A stretch of 64,000 bases of DNA from Flavobacterium frigoritolerans (GTDB lineage: Bacteria; Bacteroidota; Bacteroidia; Flavobacteriales; Flavobacteriaceae). The notes beneath the pieces are model-generated. The model was not told the DNA's origin. It saw only the letters and a program-made list of their open reading frames with translations, and did no database searches. Shown here piece by piece: positions 26,016 to 32,940 of the stretch. A program made the translations under genes and the position numbers. How positions within the stretch are numbered: position 1 is the stretch's first letter; every line of letters starts with the position of its first letter. The stretch spans positions 1-64,000 of the forward strand of contig NZ_JAOZEV010000016.1 of the NCBI RefSeq assembly GCF_025847275.1. The letters run 5' to 3'.

Positions 26016-26606
26016 TTATTTTGTTTTAAGACCTAATTCTTTAATTTTATTTTCAAGTGTTCGTTTTGTCAATAAATAATCTTTTGGTGTAATGTTATTT
26101 CTGTTAGTATTCAACTCGTTAAGTTGTTTATGAAGTTCAATTACTTGTTTTTCATCTTCAGTAAGTTCTATTTTAGGATAAAGAATATCTAGTTCATCTT
26201 CAATATTAATTGTTTTGCTAAGTACTTCTTTTAATGTCTTTCCAATAATAATAGAACTTTCGTATTCCAAAACACCTGCACTTACAGCTACAAGATTAAT
26301 GTTTGTCGGATTCCTAAAGTCGTAGGCATAAAATATTCCACCACCGTTAAAAGCAATAGGCATAAAGAGAGGTGTGTATTTATCAAATTGATATTCAATA
26401 TAAAAGTCGCTTATTTCGTATAAAGAGAAATAACCAAATTCGCGGTCACCATTTATTATTCCGCCTCCATTAGAGTGCTGTAATAATTCTTGTAATTCAA
26501 TTGGTAAGAAAAACTTATCAGGAAGTTCTTTATTCCAGATCTGTGCTGAGTTTGTTTCTGTAAATCCTTTTTGTTTATCGAAAAAAGTATAGTTGTCGTA
26601 CCACAT
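26016..26606 (-). CDS. SMI1/KNR4 (SUKH) family protein, probable immunity protein
   Basis: The 196-residue protein has the SUKH core: LPDKFFLPIELQELLQHSNGG, then FGYFSLYEISDFYIEYQF, then PIAFNGGGIFYAYDF, and a later VSAGVLEYESSIIIGKTLKEVL. SUKH proteins bind and neutralise nuclease toxins of polymorphic toxin systems. The last 50 residues form a charged helical tail. It lies in a packed minus-strand array with 2-4 bp gaps to both neighbours. No toxin gene is seen in the window. Confidence 0.85.
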   Translation of the reverse strand: MWYDNYTFFDKQKGFTETNSAQIWNKELPDKFFLPIELQELLQHSNGGGIINGDREFGYFSLYEISDFYIEYQFDKYTPLFMPIAFNGGGIFYAYDFRNPTNINLVAVSAGVLEYESSIIIGKTLKEVLSKTINIEDELDILYPKIELTEDEKQVIELHKQLNELNTNRNNITPKDYLLTKRTLENKIKELGLKTK

Positions 26607-26610
26607 AGCT

Positions 26611-27069
26611 TTAAGATTTATTAATTTTATTTAAATCTACTTTTACAAGAAGTTCTCCTGAATCTTGGTCAATATAACGATAGGGAATATTAGGTCCCAA
26701 ACCACGAAAAGGACCATCTTTGTGATTTAATAAAGCTGAAAATCTTCCGCAGCATTCTAATGTTATGTAACTAAAATTAGAATCACAACTACTAATTTGA
26801 ACATTAATCCATTGCGGAACTTTATCATTTCGCCATAAATAATCAATTACTGTTAATTCTGTCGCGGGATTAATTGAACTTGACTCATTAATTTTATCAT
26901 CAGGATAAATTTCTTCATCGTCTTCTAATTCATTTCCATCGTATGAGCAATTGGTTTTAATTATGAATTTATAAACATGCGGTAATTTGTTTGTTACCAT
27001 TTCCTGCGTAAAATCAATAAGGCCATCAAGGGCTTTTTTTAAACTGATTTTAAAATCTTCTTTTGTCAT
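26611..27069 (-). CDS. Unknown cytoplasmic protein in the immunity-like array
   Basis: The 152-residue acidic protein has a conserved-looking core VIDYLWRNDKVPQWINVQIS followed by YITLECCGRFS and GPFRGLGPNIPYRY. I do not recognise a characterised family. It has no signal peptide or membrane segment. It is 4 bp upstream of the SUKH gene and 45 bp downstream of the WG-repeat gene, so it is probably cotranscribed with them. Its size, acidity and position fit an immunity protein, but that is inference. Confidence 0.7.
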   Translation of the reverse strand: MTKEDFKISLKKALDGLIDFTQEMVTNKLPHVYKFIIKTNCSYDGNELEDDEEIYPDDKINESSSINPATELTVIDYLWRNDKVPQWINVQISSCDSNFSYITLECCGRFSALLNHKDGPFRGLGPNIPYRYIDQDSGELLVKVDLNKINKS

Positions 27070-27114
27070 AATTTGTTTTTTGAGAAGGATTCTAAAAATC
27101 CAATAATCTAAAAA

Positions 27115-28206
27115 CTATTTAAGTTTTCCTTTACGTATCGAAACACTTATTAACTGATATCCATTTTCGGTTCTTAAAAAATCAAAATGATCTTGCGTGG
27201 AATCTTTTTTATCACGGTGAGTAATAATAATACTCTTTATTGGGTATTTCCAATCTTTAGATTCATTACAATTATTAAAGTACTGATCGTATTTGTCTGC
27301 TTCGTAGATAAATTGATTCAACCCATTGGTTGTAACAAAGTAATCACAAGTAGGATTATTAAGTTCCAGTAATTTATCTTTTATGAGTTTATAGTTTTTA
27401 TTAATGAATGTAGTTTTTGGTTCATTTATCCAGCCAATTGGTTCTTTCCAATAAAAGATTTCTTCATAGGAATGTTTTAGTAAATTGTCTTTGGATAAAT
27501 CGGATAGTAAACTGTTTTTTAACCATAATGTAAACTCTTTGTCATAATTTATAAACGAATAATATTGTCCATCCACACCAAGAAAACTATCTCTTGTTGG
27601 GTCTTTGCTAGGTTCTTTAGATTTTTCTACGGAATAAAAATTCAGCTCATCATTAGACACAAAGTTCTCAATCAGGATTTTATTATTGATGTCAATAAGA
27701 TTGTCGTCTCCACCAGCCCAGCTAAAATGACCATCAGTTCCTGGTGCCATTGCTTTTTCTGCTCCTTTTAGCGCTATAATCATTCCGTTTATAGCTTTGG
27801 TTAAGTTGCTGTATTCGGCAGGAACTACAATTTTACCATCACGATTAAACATTCCCATTTTATCCGTTTTGTGATCTCTAAATCTGATAAAACCTTCATT
27901 CTCGCAATCAGGACCATTATCGAATATGTACAAACTATCTCGACCAACTATTTTGCCTGATTTTGTTAGGTAATAGCTTTTCCAGCTTTGATTTTCTTCT
28001 TCGGTTACAACAATGATATCATCAAATTTATTGGCAATTGTCATCCCCATAAATTTAGGTTCGATTTTAATCATACCGTTTTTATCTTTATATCCGGTAT
28101 GTGTGGTGTCTTTATCCCAAAAGGCAGTCCATGTATCTTCTTTGCTTTGTGCAAATAACGTACAGTTTATAAAGAGAAATATATAAAGCAGAAAAATGCG
28201 TTTCAT
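27115..28206 (-). CDS. Secreted WG-repeat protein
   Basis: The 363-residue protein begins with a signal peptide (MKRIFLLYIFLFINCTLFAQ). Residues 35-150 contain two WG-type beta-repeat units (GYKDKNGMIKIEPKFMGM and MGMFNRDGKIVVPAEYSNL), followed by a unique C-terminal region of about 180 residues with several tryptophans. WG repeats form beta-propeller-like or solenoid binding surfaces. In this array it is the only exported product. It is 10 bp downstream of its upstream neighbour. The function is unknown. Confidence 0.75.
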   Translation of the reverse strand: MKRIFLLYIFLFINCTLFAQSKEDTWTAFWDKDTTHTGYKDKNGMIKIEPKFMGMTIANKFDDIIVVTEEENQSWKSYYLTKSGKIVGRDSLYIFDNGPDCENEGFIRFRDHKTDKMGMFNRDGKIVVPAEYSNLTKAINGMIIALKGAEKAMAPGTDGHFSWAGGDDNLIDINNKILIENFVSNDELNFYSVEKSKEPSKDPTRDSFLGVDGQYYSFINYDKEFTLWLKNSLLSDLSKDNLLKHSYEEIFYWKEPIGWINEPKTTFINKNYKLIKDKLLELNNPTCDYFVTTNGLNQFIYEADKYDQYFNNCNESKDWKYPIKSIIITHRDKKDSTQDHFDFLRTENGYQLISVSIRKGKLK

Positions 28207-28216
28207 TGCTGTTAGT

Positions 28217-28840
28217 CTATTTAAAATCGTATTCGTAATTTATTTCTTTTAAATCTTCTTCTAGTAATTCCCAATCTTCAATTTCATCTACAATAGACAA
28301 AACCATTTCTTTGGTTAAGACCTTACCTTCATAGATTTCGGTTACGGTTTTTAACGGAATTCCTGTTTCTTCAAAATACTCGCTTGCCCAATCGATGTAT
28401 GTTTGTGGATTTCCATCAAAAATAGCGAGTAAATCTTCTGAATTATCATTGAAATCTTTAACCTCTCCAACTTCCCAATTTTCGGTTTCATTTGTCCATA
28501 AACAAAATGTTGTGCCGTTTGTGACAACTGGTTCATCAAAAATAAATTGATTATAAATTTCAGGCAGATTCTTAGTCAAATCACTTTTTTGATTATATTG
28601 AAATTCGTGTGCAAAACCACTAATTACGCAATGATTTTCAAGAAAAAGAATATCCATTAAATCGCCAGATCCATCTCTCATGCCGAAGTACTCTTCATCT
28701 TCTGCCCATTTAGAGTTGTATAAGTAATAGCGATATTCCCATTCTTGACAAATAATAGCATCTAATACAGAAATTGCTTTGCAGATATGCTGTAATGATT
28801 TTTTATCGGGTAATAATTTAAAGTCTTTAGTAGAAATCAT
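28217..28840 (-). CDS. Unknown acidic protein in the immunity-like array
   Basis: The 207-residue cytoplasmic protein has CQEWEYRYYLYNSKWAEDEE, GMRDGSGDLMDILFLENHCVI (read in two parts: GMRDGSGD and LMDILFLENHCVI), and a strongly acidic C-terminal tail. I do not recognise a named domain, although similar acidic proteins with GSGD loops occur beside SUKH-type immunity proteins. It is 6 bp downstream of the Cys-rich 94-residue gene and 10 bp upstream of the WG-repeat gene. Confidence 0.7.
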   Translation of the reverse strand: MISTKDFKLLPDKKSLQHICKAISVLDAIICQEWEYRYYLYNSKWAEDEEYFGMRDGSGDLMDILFLENHCVISGFAHEFQYNQKSDLTKNLPEIYNQFIFDEPVVTNGTTFCLWTNETENWEVGEVKDFNDNSEDLLAIFDGNPQTYIDWASEYFEETGIPLKTVTEIYEGKVLTKEMVLSIVDEIEDWELLEEDLKEINYEYDFK

Positions 28841-28846
28841 GTTTGT

Positions 28847-29131
28847 TTATATTTTATCAGTTTCGAACTGAATTTCTTTGGCTTCGTCATAACAATCGGA
28901 GCATAATATCTTAAAATCGGCTAGAGTTTCAAATGCTTCATTCCATTCTTCACCATTATCCAATAGCCATTGTTCGCATAATCCGCACCAAGCAATTTGA
29001 GGTAGGTCTTCTTCTGCTTCGGAATAAAAAAAGCCAACTTTTTCTTTTTTGTCTATTGCCATTGCAAGATGAATACAGGCAAAAGACATATCTTTTGATC
29101 CATGTTGCTCACATAAAACTTTTTCAATCAT
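28847..29131 (-). CDS. Small Cys-rich, probably zinc-binding protein
   Basis: The 94-residue protein has cysteines and histidines in pairs: VLCEQHGS, SFACIHLA, WCGLCEQWL and LCSDCYDEA. This pattern fits two zinc sites. It is the first gene of the six-gene minus-strand array, and the gap to the next gene is 6 bp. No signal peptide is present. I do not recognise a characterised family; proteins with this CxxH/CxxC layout occur in toxin-immunity neighbourhoods of Bacteroidota, which is only a contextual hint. Confidence 0.7.
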   Translation of the reverse strand: MIEKVLCEQHGSKDMSFACIHLAMAIDKKEKVGFFYSEAEEDLPQIAWCGLCEQWLLDNGEEWNEAFETLADFKILCSDCYDEAKEIQFETDKI

Positions 29132-29312
29132 ATTTTTAATCTAATCAGGTTTATTTACATTATAAGTGGTTGAGGTTTTAAAATATTCAAGTCCATTAAG
29201 TTGATATCGTCAACTAATTCCTGATTTGATTTTAAAGTATTTTTTTATTCTAATAATGTTTCATAGCTAATATATAAATATTATCTAGGAATTACTTCCT
29301 GGTTGTAAAAAG

Positions 29313-29342
29313 ATAAACCCTCACATTTCAGCGAGGGTTTAT
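29313..29342 (-). terminator. Terminator of the first coiled-coil gene
   Basis: A 10-bp stem (ATAAACCCTC / GAGGGTTTAT) lies 19 bp beyond the stop of the 29361-29927 gene, with U residues following on the minus strand. Confidence 0.75.
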
Positions 29343-29360
29343 TATGTTAAAAGATTTGGT

Positions 29361-29927
29361 TTAATTTTTAGAAGCTTTCTTTTGTTGTTCTTTTTCTGTT
29401 TGTTTCTTTTTTTTCTCTTCTTCTCTAGCCCTTTTTTCTTCTTCTTCTTTTTTGGCTAGTTCTTCTTTTTCTGACTTAGCAGTTTCTACTTGTTTTTTTA
29501 AGTCGTCTACTTTTTTAGAACTTGATTCTAGTTTCGTTCTGCTTTTGTTTCGTTTTTCTTCAGACTTTGTTATTTTCTTTTCAGATTTTTCGATGTCTTT
29601 TTGAAGCTCAGGATTATTATTGTTTTTAAGAGTAGCCAATTTATCTTGATTTGTTTTTAAATCAGCATTTAATTTCTCCGTTTTCTCTTCTAGCTTCTTT
29701 TTATTTTTTTCCTCTTTGGCTAATTTGCTTTCAGCAGTCTGAATTTTATTTGTCTGTGACATCATATTTCTCATTTGCCATTGCTGATCCGATGTTCTAC
29801 GCTCAGTTGCCCATTTTTGATTCTGATTGTTCATTTGCTGGTGCATGGCTCTAGCTTGGTTGTTGAATTGCGCAGAAGCAAAAAATGGTAACATTAATAA
29901 TAGCATTAAAATAAAGCGTGTTTTCAT
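29361..29927 (-). CDS. Secreted coiled-coil protein, paralogue 1
   Basis: The 188-residue protein has a signal peptide (MKTRFILMLLLMLPFFASAQ), a Gln/Asn/Met-rich stretch (residues 22-58), and then about 120 residues of Lys/Glu heptads (QTAESKLAKEEKNKKKLEE..., then ...KKVDDLKKQVETAKSEKEE). It should be a long periplasmic helical rod. The 32177-32722 gene encodes a paralogue with the same order AE.KL..EE.K.KKLE / DLKT.Q.KL..LKN / SRSKKV.DL. The function is unknown. Confidence 0.8.
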   Translation of the reverse strand: MKTRFILMLLLMLPFFASAQFNNQARAMHQQMNNQNQKWATERRTSDQQWQMRNMMSQTNKIQTAESKLAKEEKNKKKLEEKTEKLNADLKTNQDKLATLKNNNNPELQKDIEKSEKKITKSEEKRNKSRTKLESSSKKVDDLKKQVETAKSEKEELAKKEEEEKRAREEEKKKKQTEKEQQKKASKN

Positions 29928-30271
29928 GATTTGGGTTTAGTTTAGTTTGTAGGATCCAAATGTAGATTTATATTTTAAAAATTATTCAAAAATATCTGAT
30001 TAATTTTTACGTGCTATTATCATTTGCGTGAGGGATAGGAGCAAGCTACCGAAGTAGCGCGGATAGTCCGACACCATTAAAGAAAGAGCCAATGAACGTA
30101 ATGCTCATCGGCTCTTTTTTTAATGGTGGTACGCCCAAATTTTAGATTAAAAAAAAGAAACCCCGATAAGTTTTTTAAACTTGTTGGGATTGAGATAATG
30201 TCTCGTAATTTTCTTGTCTATTAGATTTGGATTTTTCGTACAAAAAACTGTACTTTTCAAAAAAAAAACAA
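29928..30271. other. Intergenic region carrying a structured repeat
   Basis: This 344-bp region holds copy 1 of the 157-bp repeat (29991-30147), then a palindromic terminator-like hairpin (30158-30191, AAACCCCGATAAGTT... type), then the start region of the downstream gene. No other gene is seen. Confidence 0.7.
29991..30147. repeat. 157-bp structured repeat, copy 1
   Basis: It is identical to 32734-32890 except for two substitutions that I can see. It contains a small hairpin GCTAC-CGAA-GTAGC (30043-30060 region) and a long hairpin ACCATTAAAGAAAGAGCCAA... / ...TCGGCTCTTTTTTTAATGGT (30073-30128) ending in a T-rich side. It may encode a small RNA or act as a terminator. Confidence 0.9.
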
Positions 30272-32116
30272 ATGAATAGAATTGTATTGATTTTAATGGG
30301 CTTTAGTCTTTCTGTGTTTTCCCAAAATAAGGAACCTAGTAAAGAGGAAAAAGAGATGATTTATAAAATTACTTATGAAATAAGTAAAGCAACCTTTAAA
30401 GTTCCTGATTTTCCTTTTAAAAAAGTAAATAGAAGAATTGATGAAATTCAAAAGAAAATTATCCAATCTGAAGAGGTAATAAATTCTTCAGTAGATACTC
30501 TTATCTCACGAGGGGTTTTGAAATTGGAGAAATCTGAATATGGATATGACTTGTTGTTTAATTCTCGATTTCCATCTTATTATAAAGAGAATGAAGAGGT
30601 TTATATTGTAGATTTTCACCCTGTAACAAGCAAGTTGTTTAATTTGAAAAAAGAGTTGATTGAAATTAAGAATGTTGGCGGAACTTCTTTTGGAAGCGAG
30701 TTTATGGGTAAATACAAAAACGGAAAAGTCACTAATTTGAATTATACGACCCTGCGTAAGCAAGATCAGGTAAATAATGCAGTAAACTTTAAAAACAATA
30801 ATGAGCTTTCTGAAATTCAAGGGAGTGTGATTTACAATATTAAATTCATTACTGATTATTCTCAGGTAAAGCTTTCTCAAAAGGATATAGGGAGTAAATT
30901 CAGATTAAATGATATTGAATATAAGTTAATTGATATTATTAATAATGTGGTTCTGATAGAAGTAGTCGATTCGAAAAATCTCGATAGAAACAATAAAATT
31001 CATTTGATAAATTATGATGAAATAGGTAATGTATTGGTCAATTACAGCGATAAGGAAGTGGCAGAATTAAAGAAGAAAAATAAAAAAATCAATGATAAAA
31101 GGGCAGGTTATAGTGATTTAAGCGGGAATGTAAATAAACGCGTTTTTGATGCTTTTAAAGCCAATCCAGCAATGACTTTTGAAGAATATCAAAAAACATT
31201 CACTATTGACGATATAGTAAATCAAGAAGGCAAGTATATTTTTATCGAAACTATCGCCCCAATTAAAAATGATTTTGTTCTTTATGAACCTATTTATGGC
31301 ATAGAAAGGACTTTTGAGATGATTCCGAATTTGAAAGAGCCTGAGCCTAAAAAAATGATGGCAGCAGATTACAATGCACCACAATTATCTGCAGAATGGG
31401 ATGAGAAATTATTCGGAAACATTAAAGAGTACACGGAGAATTTTTACTATGCAATCAAAAAGAACGGCAAGTATGTAAAAGGTAAAATGCAAAATTATAC
31501 CACCTATAAAAAGAATTCAAATGGAGAGTTTGTGAAAGATGAAATGTTTCCTAAAAAATCTGATTATCCAGAGAACAAGTATAATAGTTTGAAACAAAAG
31601 ATAGAATCGATAATGTATGATGACGAAGAAAATGTTCTTGGTAAAACAATCTATAGTTACGGGCCAGAAAATAAAGTATTAGAAGAGAAAAGTTATTCTT
31701 CGGATAATGATACTTTAAGAAATGTGGTAAAATATGAATATAATAAAAATCGCATTATAAAAACAAGCTTTTCTTATGATTATCAGGGAGGAGAAACGCA
31801 ATTAACCGAGTCTCAAGATGAATTAGTTTATGATGAAAAAGGAAACCTTATAGAAGAACATTCGAAGAATAATAAAGAGGATTCTGTTTATTTGGATGAG
31901 ATGGTAATTTATAGAAAATACAACTCTGAGAATAGAAGAATAGAAGAATCAAGTTCGGATTCCTTTTTTGGGGATGGAAAAATTAAGTTAACTACAAAAC
32001 TGGAATATCTTAAAATTGATAATCAAAAAAACTGGACTGAAATGTTTTTTGAGGGATCGCTAAGTTCAGAAAAGTCAGAAGCTAGTTTTGTTGAGCGAAT
32101 TTTTGTCTACGAATAA
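30272..32116 (+). CDS. Secreted protein of unknown function
   Basis: I start at 30272 (MNRIVLILMGFSLSVFSQ, a clean signal peptide) rather than 45 bp upstream, where an in-frame start would bury it. The product is 614 residues. Residues 20-120 are charged and helical; the middle has many Asn/Lys-rich turns. The C-terminal 200 residues contain YD-like repeats such as ...SYGPENKVLEEKSYS, YEYNKNRIIKTSFSYD and VYDEKGNLIEEHSK, typical of secreted Bacteroidota beta-repeat proteins. No domain is firmly recognised. It lies between two coiled-coil paralogues and between the two copies of the 157-bp repeat. Confidence 0.75.
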   Translation: MNRIVLILMGFSLSVFSQNKEPSKEEKEMIYKITYEISKATFKVPDFPFKKVNRRIDEIQKKIIQSEEVINSSVDTLISRGVLKLEKSEYGYDLLFNSRFPSYYKENEEVYIVDFHPVTSKLFNLKKELIEIKNVGGTSFGSEFMGKYKNGKVTNLNYTTLRKQDQVNNAVNFKNNNELSEIQGSVIYNIKFITDYSQVKLSQKDIGSKFRLNDIEYKLIDIINNVVLIEVVDSKNLDRNNKIHLINYDEIGNVLVNYSDKEVAELKKKNKKINDKRAGYSDLSGNVNKRVFDAFKANPAMTFEEYQKTFTIDDIVNQEGKYIFIETIAPIKNDFVLYEPIYGIERTFEMIPNLKEPEPKKMMAADYNAPQLSAEWDEKLFGNIKEYTENFYYAIKKNGKYVKGKMQNYTTYKKNSNGEFVKDEMFPKKSDYPENKYNSLKQKIESIMYDDEENVLGKTIYSYGPENKVLEEKSYSSDNDTLRNVVKYEYNKNRIIKTSFSYDYQGGETQLTESQDELVYDEKGNLIEEHSKNNKEDSVYLDEMVIYRKYNSENRRIEESSSDSFFGDGKIKLTTKLEYLKIDNQKNWTEMFFEGSLSSEKSEASFVERIFVYE

Positions 32117-32134
32117 GGAGCAGTGCTAAAAACA

Positions 32135-32167
32135 AAACCCGACAGATTTTTAAAATCTGTCGGGTTT
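32135..32167. terminator. Bidirectional palindromic terminator
   Basis: A 16-bp perfect stem (AAACCCGACAGATTTT / AAAATCTGTCGGGTTT) with a 1-base centre lies between two convergent genes, 19 bp past one stop and 10 bp past the other. Related hairpins occur at 30158-30191 and 50156-50187. Confidence 0.85.
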
Positions 32168-32176
32168 GAGATATTA

Positions 32177-32722
32177 TTAATAATCTTCTTCTCTTTTAAA
32201 TTTGGCTTCTTCCATTGCTATTTCAAGGTCTGTTACTTTTTTTGATCTTGACTCTATCAAAATTTTAATTTTGTTTAGTTCATTCTGAATTTTAGCTATT
32301 TGCTCCTTGGTTCTTTCAATATTTTTTTGGCGATCAGAATTATTAGTATTCTTCAAAGCATTTTTAAGATTTAGTAATTTTTCTTGTTTTGTTTTTAAAT
32401 CATCTTTTTTTTCTTGTGCTTCATTTTCCAGTTTTTTCAGTTTTCGCTCTTCTCTTACTAATTTGGCTTCAGCATTTTCTATGCGATTTCGAGAAAGAGG
32501 CTTCAAAAGAAGTGTTTTCGGAAGCTCTATATAGGAATTTTGTTGTTGTAGTTTTTGTTCTGCTTGATTCTTTGCTTGATTTAGCATTTTATCTTTTTCT
32601 ATATCTGTTATAAAATGATGGGTTTGTGCACTTACAAAAAGAGGTAATGTATTTATAATCAATGTAATGAAGAAGGTTCTCGTAATTTGGTTTTGGATTT
32701 CAAAAATATACTTAAATTTCAA
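32177..32722 (-). CDS. Secreted coiled-coil protein, paralogue 2
   Basis: The 181-residue protein has a signal peptide that is longer than usual (residues 1-33, ending LPLFVSAQ), then a heptad-rich helical body from residue 80 (IENAEAKLVREERKLKKLEN..., then SRSKKVTDLEIAMEEAK). It is a paralogue of the 29361-29927 product, but it ends earlier (KREEDY) and lacks the Lys-rich tail. Like that gene it is preceded on its 5' side by a copy of the 157-bp repeat. The function is unknown. Confidence 0.78.
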   Translation of the reverse strand: MKFKYIFEIQNQITRTFFITLIINTLPLFVSAQTHHFITDIEKDKMLNQAKNQAEQKLQQQNSYIELPKTLLLKPLSRNRIENAEAKLVREERKLKKLENEAQEKKDDLKTKQEKLLNLKNALKNTNNSDRQKNIERTKEQIAKIQNELNKIKILIESRSKKVTDLEIAMEEAKFKREEDY

Positions 32723-32733
32723 AAAGAATGTCG

Positions 32734-32890
32734 AATATCTGATTAATTTTTACGTGCTATTATCATTTGCGTGAGGGATAGGAGCAAGCTACCGAAGTAG
32801 CGCGGATAGCCCGACAGCATTAAAGAAAGAGCCAATGAACGTAATGCTCATCGGCTCTTTTTTTAATGGTGGTACGCCCAAATTTTAGAT
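32734..32890. repeat. 157-bp structured repeat, copy 2
   Basis: It is the direct repeat of 29991-30147 in the same orientation, with two substitutions. Beyond it, a 12-bp duplication (ttatgagtttag) separates it from the flanking AAAAAAAGAAACCC that also follows copy 1. Each copy starts about 12-65 bp before a coiled-coil gene's start codon. Confidence 0.9.
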
Positions 32891-32940
32891 TTATGAGTTT
32901 AGATTAAAAAAAAGAAACCCAATTTAGTTATGAGATTTTT

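Noticed and set aside
29991..32890. Composite transposon with the 157-bp repeats as ends
   Set aside because: No transposase lies between the repeats, and they are direct rather than terminal inverted repeats with no target duplication seen.
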